Shown: positions 1 through 7,508 of the stretch, piece after piece
Layout of the letters: every line of letters begins with the position of its first letter
How positions within the stretch are numbered: position 1 is the first letter of the stretch
IMG/VR virus record: IMGVR_UViG_3300021247_000263
Location: 1-23,646 of that record
DNA: 23,646 nucleotides
DNA from: a virus
Reading direction: 5' to 3' (one strand)
Position numbers and translations under genes: made by a program
The notes under the pieces: model-generated
What the model was told of the DNA's origin: nothing
Databases searched by the model: none
The model's input: only the letters and a program-made list of their open reading frames with translations

Positions 1-957
1 AATTCTGCTGCAATTTTCCGTGGCGACGTCGCTGGCGTTCTCGAGCAAGCTAAAGACTGGGAGTCTGGCTTGATCGGCACGTCTGTGATGCCCGTCCTCA
101 ATGTTCCTGTCCGCGCTGGTCAGTATCCTTCCTTTGTTCTCAAAGAAGGCCAACTGCTCAAGAGCGAGGTCAAGAACCGCGCGCCTTACAGCACCTACGC
201 TCGCGGCACCCGCGCCTTCAACCAAGACACTTACACCGCGCTCGAGTACGGTTATGAAGAAGCTGTCGATGACACGGTGACGCTCGACGTCGCTCGTTTC
301 TTCGATGCCGAAGTCATCGCCGCCAAGCTCGCCAAGCGCAAGTTGCTCCTCGCTCACGAACTCCGCGTCTCTAGCGCGATCTTCAACAGCTCCAACTTCA
401 CCTCGACGAACTCCGCCACGGCTTATACCACGGCCAACATCGCCACCTTCGACGCCGCTGCCGACGTTCAAGACGCGCTCGACCGTATGCTCGCCAAGGG
501 CGAATCCACGAGCAACGCCAAGGTTGTGATTCCGTTCCCAGTCTGGACGCGCCTCCGCGCTTCCACGAAATTCCAGAACCGCCTCCGTGGCACCGGTCTT
601 TCGAGCGACACCATCCTCAATGCCTCGACGCAAGCCGCTGCCGAAGTGTTCGGCGTTGCCGAAGTGTTGATCGGTCGCGCTGCCTATGACTCAGCTCCCG
701 AAGGCGTGGCGTTCAGCTCCAGCAACGTCTGGGCGAACACCTACATCTGGGTCGGTAACGTCACCGAAGCCTCTGCCGGCTTCTTTGGTGGTGGCGCTGG
801 CTTCACGCTCAACTGGTCTGAGTACGGCCCCGCCATCGGCGTCAGCACCTACCGCGACGAGTCGATCAAATCGAACATCGTCCGCGCTTCGCACTACACC
901 GCCGAGAAGGTTGTGAACACGAACGCCGGTCAGCTTATCGCAACCCAATACAGTTGA
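1..957 (+). CDS. Major capsid protein, 5' end missing
   Basis: Frame 1 is open from the first base to the TGA at 955-957, so 318 residues are visible and the true start lies upstream of the window. An in-frame TTG at 70 is not a credible start because coding continues before it. The protein forms the icosahedral head shell (HK97-type fold by inference). Visible support: a central stretch rich in acidic and aromatic residues (YTALEYGYEEAVDD), a long basic/alanine helix with AAKLAKRKLLLAHELRVSSAIF, a domain with VVIPFPVWTRLRAS, and a Gly-rich late segment near FFGGGAGFTLNWSEYGP before the final strands. This pattern is typical of a capsid family often paired with GpA-type terminases. It is followed by a strong terminator, as expected for a highly expressed structural gene. 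No single catalytic motif anchors the call, so it rests on overall pattern and on position before the head-tail and tail genes. Confidence 0.82.
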   Translation, partial: NSAAIFRGDVAGVLEQAKDWESGLIGTSVMPVLNVPVRAGQYPSFVLKEGQLLKSEVKNRAPYSTYARGTRAFNQDTYTALEYGYEEAVDDTVTLDVARFFDAEVIAAKLAKRKLLLAHELRVSSAIFNSSNFTSTNSATAYTTANIATFDAAADVQDALDRMLAKGESTSNAKVVIPFPVWTRLRASTKFQNRLRGTGLSSDTILNASTQAAAEVFGVAEVLIGRAAYDSAPEGVAFSSSNVWANTYIWVGNVTEASAGFFGGGAGFTLNWSEYGPAIGVSTYRDESIKSNIVRASHYTAEKVVNTNAGQLIATQYS

Positions 958-978
958 GATAACGTTTGCTTAAACTAA

Positions 979-1010
979 ACCGGCGCTCTTAACTGAGCGT
1001 CGGTTTTTTT
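979..1010 (+). terminator. Rho-independent terminator after the capsid gene
   Basis: A 10-bp stem (ACCGGCGCTC at 979-988 with GAGCGTCGGT at 995-1004, one G-U pair) closes a 6-base loop and runs straight into a seven-T tract (1004-1010). It would end transcription of the capsid gene. The next start codon is at 1011, immediately after the last T. Confidence 0.9.
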
Positions 1011-1694
1011 ATGCACCCTTGGCACGGAATCATATTTACAGAACGGAAACAGAAGCACGCTGAAATGCGGCGCTGGATTGCTGAAAATCCAGAGCAACGG
1101 CTAAGGCATGGACAAACGCGGGAGGATGGGAAGCGGTTCTGCGGGTATTCCGTAGGCTATGCAAATGGAGAATACTGGGCGGATCCGAAAGTCTTTGAGA
1201 CGCGCCTTGAAGCAGCGCGCAGGAAAATGCGCGAATGGCGCAAAGACGAAAACTACAAAAAAGCTCATACCGCATATTGTCGCTCAAGATATGCAAATCA
1301 GCAGGATGTCAGAGAAAAAACTAAGAATCGGCAGCGAGCGTGGTCTGAGAAGCATCCCGAGCGAATCAACCAGCTCGCATCAAAGCGTCGCGCGCTTAAG
1401 CGATCTCTGCATCACCCGCAGCACGATGAGAGCGTTGAGCTACGTCTACACGAGGAGGCAAAGCGGCTGACCGCAGAGACTGGAATCAAGCATCACATTG
1501 ACCACATTATCCCAATCAAGCACGGTGGATTTCATCATCACGATAATTTGCAGGTTCTACCGGCGAACGTGAACCTCGCTAAGAGTTCGACGCCATTCTG
1601 GATTTCCTCGACATATAAGGACTTTCGCGCGGTGCCGCAATGGTTGTGGCCGGATCCGCTCGTGGATTTATATCTAGCGATGCGGACGGTTTAA
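1011..1694 (+). CDS. HNH endonuclease, homing type
   Basis: 227-residue protein. The HNH nuclease fold sits in the C-terminal third: HIDHIIPIKHGG, then DNLQVLPANVNLAKSS, giving the DH pair, the central Asn and the final Asn/Lys helix of the beta-beta-alpha-metal motif. The N-terminal 120 residues are Arg/Lys/Trp-rich and probably bind DNA. Such enzymes cut DNA and are often free-standing mobile genes in phages. The ATG at 1011 touches the T-tract of the preceding terminator and has no Shine-Dalgarno sequence; a later in-frame ATG at 1062-1064 is also poorly supported, so the start is uncertain. Expression would need read-through or an internal promoter. The gene stands between the capsid gene and two glycosyltransferase-like genes and looks like an accessory insertion. 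The family call is firm; whether it homes or helps packaging is unknown. Confidence 0.88.
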   Translation: MHPWHGIIFTERKQKHAEMRRWIAENPEQRLRHGQTREDGKRFCGYSVGYANGEYWADPKVFETRLEAARRKMREWRKDENYKKAHTAYCRSRYANQQDVREKTKNRQRAWSEKHPERINQLASKRRALKRSLHHPQHDESVELRLHEEAKRLTAETGIKHHIDHIIPIKHGGFHHHDNLQVLPANVNLAKSSTPFWISSTYKDFRAVPQWLWPDPLVDLYLAMRTV

Positions 1695-1741
1695 TTTGAC
1701 GGTTCGCGCGCCTTCTATTGACCGAAGCAAAACACACGACT

Positions 1742-3127
1742 ATGACAATCTCCCTCTGCGTAATTTGTGGCAACGAGGCGCACCACATCGAGGCAATGCT
1801 TAACTCGTTCGTCGGACTGATCGACGAACTCTCACTTGTCCGCGCCATCGGCTCAAAGGAACCGGACGACACCGAGCGAATTGCGCGCGGATGGTGCATC
1901 GACAACAGCGTCAATTTCGTTTTCAGCGAGTATCACAACGGGGTCACGGCGCAGACTTGGAAGCACGTCGATTCCTTCGCCAAGGCACGCAATCAGGCTT
2001 TCGCGTATGCGACAGGCGATTGGCTAGTCTGGGCGGATTGCGACGACGTCTTGGCCGAAGCCGACGACCTTAAAAGCAAGCTCGCCGAACTCTCCGAGAA
2101 CGTGCTGATGGTGCGCTGTCCGTACGACGTGCGCGGCACCGGAAAGAAACTGCAACGCGAGCGGTTAATTCGTCGCAGCGCGTTTCAATCTGGGCGAGTC
2201 TGGCATCACGACGTGCATGAAAACCTGCTTCTCTTGCCTAACGACCGTCACGTTGAGTGGACGGCGCCGGTCTGGAAGCATGAGCCGGTCGCGATCAAAC
2301 AAGACAACCGCAAGCGCAACCTTGCGATCTTGGGGCGCAGCGTAGGCGAGGCGGCGACTCAATACTTTTACATCCACCAAGAGCACTATTGTTCCGGCAA
2401 CAAACAAGCCGCAGAACAGTTTGGCCGCATCGCCCTATCTTTTCCGAACCTCGACGACTCTTTCCGCTACGAGGTTCAGCTTAACCTTGCGCGCATCTCA
2501 GCGAGTCGGCGCGAGTCGATGCAGTTCGCAATGGGCGCGCACGGCGTCTTTCCGTGGTGCCGCGAAGCCATCGCCTCGATCATCATGCTGGCGTTTGAAA
2601 AGAACGACGGCAAGCGCGCGGCATGGTGGGCGTCTCGGATGCTGACCTTGCCTGAACCGGCGCAGAAAGACCGTCCGTGGACGCACGAGGCGAAGTGGTA
2701 CGGCTGGGCGGGACATGATCTCGCCGCGCGTGCATATCGCTTGGCTGGCATGACAGCGGACGCAAACGCGCTTCAACTGGTTTATCACAAGCACACCGAG
2801 CCGACCATTCGCATCACGCAAAAGACGCTCGGTAACTCGACGCGCTCGGTTTCTTTCCGCGACGCTTGGCTCTCGACTGCGGCGCGACCTGAGATCGTCG
2901 AGCACTACTTTCAAATAAAGGCCGACGACGCCGAGACGCTGGCAATGGCGAAGCAGTTCCTGCATCACGTCGGCGAGCCTACTGAAACGCCTCGCGCCGT
3001 GATTCGCGTGAACGTCGAGGACGGCATGGTGCCGCCGAACAGTTGGGATGAGCGCGTGCTTACGTGCGGAGAAACCGTCATCGACGCGGAGAACATCGAG
3101 CGAATCCTTGGAGGTAAAAAGCCATGA
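1742..3127 (+). CDS. Family 2 glycosyltransferase with C-terminal helical domain
   Basis: 461 residues from ATG 1742. An upstream in-frame TTG at 1718 would add eight residues, but TISLCVICGNE after the ATG is the normal first strand of a GT-A fold. Residues 1-210 carry the catalytic domain: CVICGNEAHHIEAML, then FAKARNQAFAYATGDWLVWADCDDVL with the metal/nucleotide-sugar DxD at Asp99-Cys-Asp101-Asp102, then RCPYDVRG and a WHHDVHE segment in the acceptor region. The rest (about 210-420) is helical and TPR-like. It should transfer a sugar from a nucleotide donor in the cytoplasm; the acceptor (virion protein, DNA base or host glycan) cannot be told. There is no ribosome site at its start, only an A/C-rich stretch. 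It overlaps the next, related gene by 4 bases, so the pair is probably co-translated. Confidence 0.85.
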   Translation: MTISLCVICGNEAHHIEAMLNSFVGLIDELSLVRAIGSKEPDDTERIARGWCIDNSVNFVFSEYHNGVTAQTWKHVDSFAKARNQAFAYATGDWLVWADCDDVLAEADDLKSKLAELSENVLMVRCPYDVRGTGKKLQRERLIRRSAFQSGRVWHHDVHENLLLLPNDRHVEWTAPVWKHEPVAIKQDNRKRNLAILGRSVGEAATQYFYIHQEHYCSGNKQAAEQFGRIALSFPNLDDSFRYEVQLNLARISASRRESMQFAMGAHGVFPWCREAIASIIMLAFEKNDGKRAAWWASRMLTLPEPAQKDRPWTHEAKWYGWAGHDLAARAYRLAGMTADANALQLVYHKHTEPTIRITQKTLGNSTRSVSFRDAWLSTAARPEIVEHYFQIKADDAETLAMAKQFLHHVGEPTETPRAVIRVNVEDGMVPPNSWDERVLTCGETVIDAENIERILGGKKP

Positions 3128-3768
3128 TTCCAGAACCCGCAATCGTGGTCTGCACCAAGAACGCGCGTTGCCTCGACGTGATGAGAGCGTCGATCAAAGC
3201 CTACGTTCCGCACGGCATCCGCACCTACGTTTCGCACGGACTTGGCCCGACCTTCGGCGAGGCTTACAACGAGGCTGCGCGCATCGCGTTTAAGGAGCAC
3301 GACCAACTTGTGATCTGCAACGACGACATTGTCTTCACGCCAACGACGTGGGCGAAGCTCATGGGCGACGTGAAATTACTGCGCGAGCATTATCCATACC
3401 TCGGCTGGGTGGCGACGCGCTCGGACTACGCGCGCGGAGAACAGAACATCCGCATCGGACGCGGGCAAATCGACTTCCTGCGGTTCACGTCGGAGCGAAA
3501 CATCGTTCAAGCAAGCGTCATCGCTCCGATCTGTGCGTGGATTCACCGCGACGCATGGGTGGATTTTCCTCCGCTCAACTGGTTCAGCGACGACGTGCAA
3601 TGCCTCGACATGAAGCGACCGCATTTTATCTCGCGCGCCTACGTTCACCACGTCGGAAGTCAGACCTGCGGCAACGACGCGCAAAAGTGCATGGACGACG
3701 CCGAGCCTTGGCTGCGCGAGAATCGGCCCGAGTTGCACGCTCGGTGGTATTTAACGAAAGGCGCATAA
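3124..3768 (+). CDS. Glycosyltransferase-like protein (GT-A fold)
   Basis: 214 residues. The start is well fixed: ATGA overlap with the preceding gene and a clear GGAGGT at 3110-3115, eight bases before the ATG. Residues 6-15 (AIVVCTKNAR) form a first Rossmann-like strand, YNEAARIA lies in the following helix, and LVICNDDIVF puts a DxD-like Asn66-Asp67-Asp68 in the nucleotide-sugar site. Further on, WFSDDVQCLDM and AYVHHVGSQTCG resemble the acceptor-side acidic residues and the late His motif of GT2 enzymes. It is shorter than full GT2 enzymes and has no membrane segment. With its upstream partner it probably acts in sequential or alternative glycosylation of the same target; that is inference. 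Confidence 0.72.
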   Translation: MIPEPAIVVCTKNARCLDVMRASIKAYVPHGIRTYVSHGLGPTFGEAYNEAARIAFKEHDQLVICNDDIVFTPTTWAKLMGDVKLLREHYPYLGWVATRSDYARGEQNIRIGRGQIDFLRFTSERNIVQASVIAPICAWIHRDAWVDFPPLNWFSDDVQCLDMKRPHFISRAYVHHVGSQTCGNDAQKCMDDAEPWLRENRPELHARWYLTKGA

Positions 3769-3770
3769 GT

Positions 3771-4091
3771 ATGGCCGCCGTCCGAGACTTCGACCCGACT
3801 CAAATCAATGCCGATTTCGACGCTATCTTGTCGCAAGCGGGCATCGCGTTCACCTACCAAGGCAACAGCATTACCGGCGTTTGGTCTGCTTCGCGTGACG
3901 CGTTTGCTGACTTTGAAGATCAACGCCGCGACGATTCCAAGTTCACCGTGTTTCTTTTGACGACGAGCGTGAGCGCGACGCCGAAGGTCACGCAGACGCT
4001 TTCGCGCGCGGGCATCACCTATTTTATCGAACGCGTGACGCTCGACGCCGAGGGCGCGGGCTGCGAAATCGAAGTCTGCAAAGCGATATGA
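3771..4091 (+). CDS. Putative head-tail connector protein
   Basis: 106 residues from ATG 3771, two bases after the previous stop. The reading frame is open much further upstream (to 3348), but that part overlaps the glycosyltransferase gene and reads as a shadow. The visible sequence begins MAAVRDFDPTQINADFDAILSQAG and has alternating strands (TVFLLTTSVS, ITYFIERVTLD), fitting a small beta-rich head-completion or stopper protein. I do not recognise a specific family; the assignment comes from position between the head gene and the gp10-like and tail-terminator genes, matching the lambda FII position. Confidence 0.6.
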   Translation: MAAVRDFDPTQINADFDAILSQAGIAFTYQGNSITGVWSASRDAFADFEDQRRDDSKFTVFLLTTSVSATPKVTQTLSRAGITYFIERVTLDAEGAGCEIEVCKAI

Positions 4092-4891
4092 TTCAGATCG
4101 AGACGAGTTTTCATCGCTTGGAATACCAACTGGCGCGACTCGCTCTTGCCGCAAAGGTCGATCTTGGCTTAGTGATTAAAGAGGAAGCTAAGTATGCGAT
4201 TCAGACCATCGTGAAATTCACGCCGCCAAAGAATAAGCAGCAAGGCGTCAATGCGGTGCGTCGAGATATGGCGAACGTGGCGCAGCCTCTCGTTTACCAA
4301 GACTTGAAAGCAAAGGCGAGCAAGGGCGGGTTTTATGGCTCGATGGCAAAATATGTTCGCAATCGTGAAGTCGAAAAACTCCGCGCGCTCTTTCGCAATC
4401 CAAAGCTCAATCATTACTATGGCGGCAAGTTGCTCGCCGACATTGGCGCATTAAAAGACGAGCACCGATTACGCCAAAACAATCGCGGTCGAGTGACTGG
4501 AAAACCAAACGCTTTTGCTTTTGGTGCTGATTACAAAAAATACCTCAAGCAAGTTGAAGACCGTGTCGGCTGGACGGTGTCAGGATGGAACTCATCGGCA
4601 AAAGTTGCCGGTGCGCGCTATAAGAAATTTTCCGATAGACTGAAACCACAAGGCGGAGCCAACGGACGCTTGTTCGGTTACGTCAGTTCAAACTTTGGCG
4701 ATAAACCTTTTATCAAAGCGACTGCGACCAACGTGAAGATTCCGAATTATCAGCGCATGGTCGATGGTGCGATCAATTCACGTGAGCGCACCACCGTTAA
4801 AAAGGTCAATGCCGTTCTCGCTAACCGTGCCGTCAATCTTGGATTCACCAAGGTGAACGGAGCAATGCCACTTCAAACCGCCGCCGCATGA
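4088..4891 (+). CDS. HK97 gp10-like tail completion protein, long form
   Basis: 267 residues, ATGA overlap with the previous gene. The N-terminus (FHRLEYQLARLALAAKVDLGLVIKEEAKYAIQTIVKFTPPKN contains the relevant stretch) is a helix followed by a Thr-Pro-Pro turn, as in gp10/Z-like proteins that cap the tail before head joining. Later features include VGWTVSGWNSSAKVAG and KPFIKATATNVKIPNYQRMV. It is about twice as long as a usual gp10 protein; the extra Lys/Arg-rich middle (about residues 60-150) is unexplained. Base use is more AT-rich than its neighbours. Position between connector and tail terminator supports the role. Confidence 0.6.
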   Translation: MIQIETSFHRLEYQLARLALAAKVDLGLVIKEEAKYAIQTIVKFTPPKNKQQGVNAVRRDMANVAQPLVYQDLKAKASKGGFYGSMAKYVRNREVEKLRALFRNPKLNHYYGGKLLADIGALKDEHRLRQNNRGRVTGKPNAFAFGADYKKYLKQVEDRVGWTVSGWNSSAKVAGARYKKFSDRLKPQGGANGRLFGYVSSNFGDKPFIKATATNVKIPNYQRMVDGAINSRERTTVKKVNAVLANRAVNLGFTKVNGAMPLQTAAA

Positions 4892-5319
4892 GCACACGCA
4901 CAAACATCCGAAACGCCACCGCAACCGCCCTCACGTCCGCTCTGGTCGTGCCCACGGCGAACATCCTGCGCGGGCGCAACAACACGATTGCCAGCGTCAG
5001 CTTTCCGTCGGCTGCGGTCTATGCCGTCACCGAGCAAATTGAAGTTCGCACGCTCGGCCCGAGCAATCGCACGCAGTACCGCCAGCTTCAACTCGTCGTC
5101 GATTACTTCACAGCTGAGAGCGGCACTTACCTGATTGATGATCTTTTCGACACTGGCTCCGCTGCCGTCGAGGCCGCAGTCTTGGCCGACGTTACGCTCG
5201 GCGGTACTTGCCGCGACCTTCATTTGACAAATGTCGAATATGTGATCGAACCCGACGAGGAACGCCGCTGGGGCACCGCACGTCACACTTTCAACTGCAT
5301 CTATTTAACCAACGACTAA
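4888..5319 (+). CDS. Putative tail terminator protein (gpU-like)
   Basis: 143 residues starting with the ATG of an ATGA overlap at 4888. It has an N-terminal helix (NIRNATATALTSALVV), then strands around FPSAAVYAVTEQIEV, RTQYRQLQLVVDYF and a late LTNVEYVIEPDEERRWGTARHTFNCIYL. The mixed alpha/beta layout with repeated strands fits tail terminators, which stop tube growth and join the tail to the head. The order gp10-like, this gene, tube protein, frameshifted chaperone and tape measure is the lambda Z-U-V-G/GT-H order. No diagnostic motif is present. Confidence 0.65.
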   Translation: MSTRTNIRNATATALTSALVVPTANILRGRNNTIASVSFPSAAVYAVTEQIEVRTLGPSNRTQYRQLQLVVDYFTAESGTYLIDDLFDTGSAAVEAAVLADVTLGGTCRDLHLTNVEYVIEPDEERRWGTARHTFNCIYLTND

Positions 5320-5320
5320 C

Positions 5321-5707
5321 ATGGCAAATCACCTTGGCCGCGAAGGCCTAATCAAAGTCTCGTCCACCACCATCGGCGAACTCCGCAACTACTCGCTCTC
5401 GCACTCCTCTGACACCGTAGAGGACAGCGTGATCGGCGACACCTACCGCACGCGTCAAGGCTCGATGAAAACTTGGAGCGCGTCTGGCGATCTCTACTGG
5501 GACGAAGCCGATGCCGGCCAACTCCTGATCACCATCGGCTCGACCGTGACGCTGAACCTTTATCCAGAGGGCGCGTCGTCCTCCGACGTTTATTATTCCG
5601 GCTCGGCTATCGTCACGAAGTTCGACGTGTCGGCTTCGTTCGATGGTCTTGTCGAAGGCTCGATTGCTTTTGAAGGCAACGGCGCGCTCTCGACCCTGAC
5701 CGTTTAA
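5321..5707 (+). CDS. Major tail tube protein
   Basis: 128 residues, ATG one base after the previous TAA (TAAC-ATG) with no Shine-Dalgarno. The protein is almost all beta: EGLIKVSSTTIGELRNYSL, then TYRTRQGSMKTWSASGDLYW, DAGQLLITIGSTVTLNLYPEG and FDVSASFDGLVEGSIAFEGNG. The TWSASGDLYWDEAD and late FEGNG turns are typical of tail tube proteins of the TP901-1/gpV type that stack as hexamer rings. It sits just upstream of the tail chaperone and tape measure genes. Confidence 0.82.
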   Translation: MANHLGREGLIKVSSTTIGELRNYSLSHSSDTVEDSVIGDTYRTRQGSMKTWSASGDLYWDEADAGQLLITIGSTVTLNLYPEGASSSDVYYSGSAIVTKFDVSASFDGLVEGSIAFEGNGALSTLTV

Positions 5708-5715
5708 CGCTAGGA

Positions 5716-5733
5716 AAAACACAAAACAAAACA
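5716..5733 (+). repeat. 18-base A/C-rich leader repeat, copy 1
   Basis: The 18-base string AAAACACAAAACAAAACA lies four bases before the chaperone ATG at 5737 and recurs exactly at 15094-15111 before the RecT gene. It contains no Shine-Dalgarno, so it may act as an unstructured ribosome-loading leader. A shorter relative (CAAAACACAC) precedes the glycosyltransferase start at 1742. Confidence 0.6.
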
Positions 5734-5736
5734 CAC

Positions 5737-6060
5737 ATGGAAGCCATTGATCTCGTCCGCGAACACTTCAACAACCTCGGCACTAAACGAATCGAAGTTC
5801 CCGAATGGAAACTCGTGATCTTCTCGACTCCAATGACCTTGGCCGAGAAGAACCGAGTTTACAAAAAGTCTCAGAACAACGATATGGATTTGCTCGTGGA
5901 CATTTTGATTATGAAGGCCACGGACGAGAGCGGAAAGAAGCTGTTCACCATCGAGCACAAGCCGACTCTCTTGAACAAGGCCGACAGCAACATCGTCGCT
6001 CGCGTCGCTAATGAGATTCTTTCGGATAGTTCGCCGAAGCTCGACGACTTAAAAAACTAA
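5737..6060 (+). CDS. Tail assembly chaperone, short form (gpG-like)
   Basis: 107 residues in the zero frame, ending at the TAA (6058-6060) directly after the slippery heptamer. The sequence has two strands near KRIEVPEWKLVIFSTPMT and then a helical, Lys-rich half. In lambda-like phages this product and its frameshifted long form coat the tape measure protein and recruit tube subunits, and are absent from the finished virion. Position between the tube and tape measure genes plus the frameshift signal make the assignment secure, though the sequence itself is not family-diagnostic. Translation starts after the A/C-rich leader. Confidence 0.88.
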   Translation: MEAIDLVREHFNNLGTKRIEVPEWKLVIFSTPMTLAEKNRVYKKSQNNDMDLLVDILIMKATDESGKKLFTIEHKPTLLNKADSNIVARVANEILSDSSPKLDDLKN

Positions 6061-6221
6061 TTGACGGCGATGAAGGTGCCGACCTCCTCGCCGTCTATGT
6101 AATCGCTGAACGTCTCGGCAAATTCGCTCACGAAGTCCTCGCAATGCCAGTCGAAGAAATGAACGGCTGGCTTGCTTACATTAACCACCAAAATCGACTG
6201 AGAAAACATCATGGCAGCTGA
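5737..6221 (+). CDS. Tail assembly chaperone, -1 frameshift fusion (gpGT-like)
   Basis: A -1 slip at 6051-6057 moves the ribosome past the TAA at 6058 into an open frame running from CTA 6057 to TGA 6219-6221. The join gives 107 plus 54 = 161 residues. The added part reads LIDGDEGADLLAVYVIAERL and later MPVEEMNGWLAYINHQ; an EEMNGWLAY-like motif is characteristic of the T domain of phage tail chaperones. The extension overlaps the tape measure start by 11 bases. Known role of the family: the T domain binds tube subunits while G binds the tape measure, and a fixed G to GT ratio is needed. The extension has no start of its own and is too short for routine gene calling. Confidence 0.88.
6051..6095 (+). 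promoter_or_regulatory. -1 programmed ribosomal frameshift signal
   Basis: Heptamer A AAA AAC at 6051-6057 is in the correct phase (codons TTA AAA AAC). After a 5-base spacer comes a perfect 8-bp stem: GACGGCGA (6063-6070) pairs with TCGCCGTC (6088-6095). Inside the loop AGGT can pair with ACCT around GCCG, extending the fold. Sequence, phase, spacing and location all match known tail-chaperone frameshift sites. Confidence 0.93.
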
Positions 6222-7503
6222 AGCTACATTCACACTCAGGGCGGTTGATTCAACCAAACAGGCTTTTGCGAGCGTACAAAACTCGCTTCAAAAGATTCAT
6301 GGCACCGCAAAGCAAATCGGGGTTGGTCTTGCGAGTTTCTTTGGATTTAGTGCAGTAATTGGCGGAGTAAAACGATTGGATGCATTTTTATCCGACGCTG
6401 AAAAAAATGCAAAAAAGCTCGGACTGACTTCTGAGGATTTGGACAAATTAACAATCGCAACCGGCTTTGCCGATGCCGCTGCGATGAAGTTACAAATCAC
6501 GGCCGCTAATAGCGCGGCCGCATTGGCTGGCGCTTTTACATCTGGCGACATTGCTGCAAAGGCGGCTGGCATCCGATTTGCCAGAGTAAGCGAAGAACTA
6601 AAACCGTTAAATGAGGAGGCTGCTAATTTAGAGCGTCAATTCGATGACTTGACAAAAAGCGAATCGCTTATGGCAAATGAAGCCATGGTGCGCGCAAAAG
6701 CTATGCGCGAAGAAGCAAATGCAATCGAAGGAGGCGACCCGCTTGCTGCTGCTCGAAAAAGAAATGATGCGCGCAAGATGGAGTTAGATGCCACAAAATC
6801 ACTGATTGAAATTGATAAAAAATATGCTGCTGCTTCTGAGGCGTTTGGCGTTGCTCAATCTAAACTTTATGAGGGCAACGTTTCCGCATCCGAACGCTTG
6901 ATTGGATTACGAGCGCAAGAATATGAATTGCTGAAAAAAACTGCATCGCTGGACAAATCCGTTGCGACCGAAGCAATGGAAAAGCTCGTGCCTATTTACG
7001 AAAAAATAAACGCATTGCAGGTTGAGCAAAACCGACTCGGAAACGAAGCGGGTCAAATCATTGCTTCTGGTTTCGAGGACGCAATTTTAGCAGGGGAAAA
7101 ATTAAGCGATGTTCTTAAACAAGTGGCGCGCGATCTCATTCGTCTTGTTTTTCAAAACGTAGTCACGGCTCCTCTAGCTGCTGGCATTGGCGGTGCGATC
7201 AATGCAGCGTTCGGAGGATTCCGCGCAAATGGTGGCCCAGTCTCAAGCGGCTCGCCTTACATCGTCGGAGAACGCGGTCCAGAATTATTCGTGCCACGCG
7301 CCAGCGGCTCCATCGTTTCCAACTCCAACATGAACCAAGGTGGCGGCTCGGCTGGTTCCTCGATCAACGTGAGCTATAACATCGCCGCCGGCGTCACGCG
7401 CAACGAACTCGCGCCGATCTTGGAGCAAGAGCGTCGCCGCCTCAAAGCCGAGATTCCAGACATGGTGCGCCGTGGTGGCGCGTATCGTTCAGCCTTCGCG
7501 TAA
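6211..7503 (+). CDS. Tail tape measure protein, short
   Basis: 430 residues. It opens MAAEATFTLRAVDSTKQAFASVQNSL, a common tape measure beginning, followed by long helical/coiled-coil stretches (about residues 90-280, rich in Ala, Glu, Lys), a hydrophobic segment near residues 310-340 (LVFQNVVTAPLAAGIGGAINAA) and the signature C-terminal module GGPVSSGSPYIVGERGPELF. Its length sets tail length: at the usual ~0.15 nm per residue it predicts a tail near 65 nm, short for a siphovirus. It overlaps the end of the frameshifted chaperone. The first three quarters use AT-richer codons (many AAA, GAA, ATT) than the last quarter, suggesting recombination. Confidence 0.93.
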   Translation: MAAEATFTLRAVDSTKQAFASVQNSLQKIHGTAKQIGVGLASFFGFSAVIGGVKRLDAFLSDAEKNAKKLGLTSEDLDKLTIATGFADAAAMKLQITAANSAAALAGAFTSGDIAAKAAGIRFARVSEELKPLNEEAANLERQFDDLTKSESLMANEAMVRAKAMREEANAIEGGDPLAAARKRNDARKMELDATKSLIEIDKKYAAASEAFGVAQSKLYEGNVSASERLIGLRAQEYELLKKTASLDKSVATEAMEKLVPIYEKINALQVEQNRLGNEAGQIIASGFEDAILAGEKLSDVLKQVARDLIRLVFQNVVTAPLAAGIGGAINAAFGGFRANGGPVSSGSPYIVGERGPELFVPRASGSIVSNSNMNQGGGSAGSSINVSYNIAAGVTRNELAPILEQERRRLKAEIPDMVRRGGAYRSAFA

Positions 7504-7508
7504 ACATC

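Noticed and set aside
1696-1719. TTGACG plus TCTATT as a promoter before the glycosyltransferase
   Set aside because: The spacing is about 12 bases, too short for a sigma-70 promoter.
2498-3142. 214-codon open frame on the - strand opposite the glycosyltransferase
   Set aside because: Arg-rich shadow of the + strand gene; no recognisable motif and the only - strand gene it would imply.
3348-3770. Longer start for the connector-like gene
   Set aside because: The added 141 residues overlap the glycosyltransferase gene in another frame and are Arg-rich; ATG 3771 directly after the stop fits the coupling seen elsewhere.
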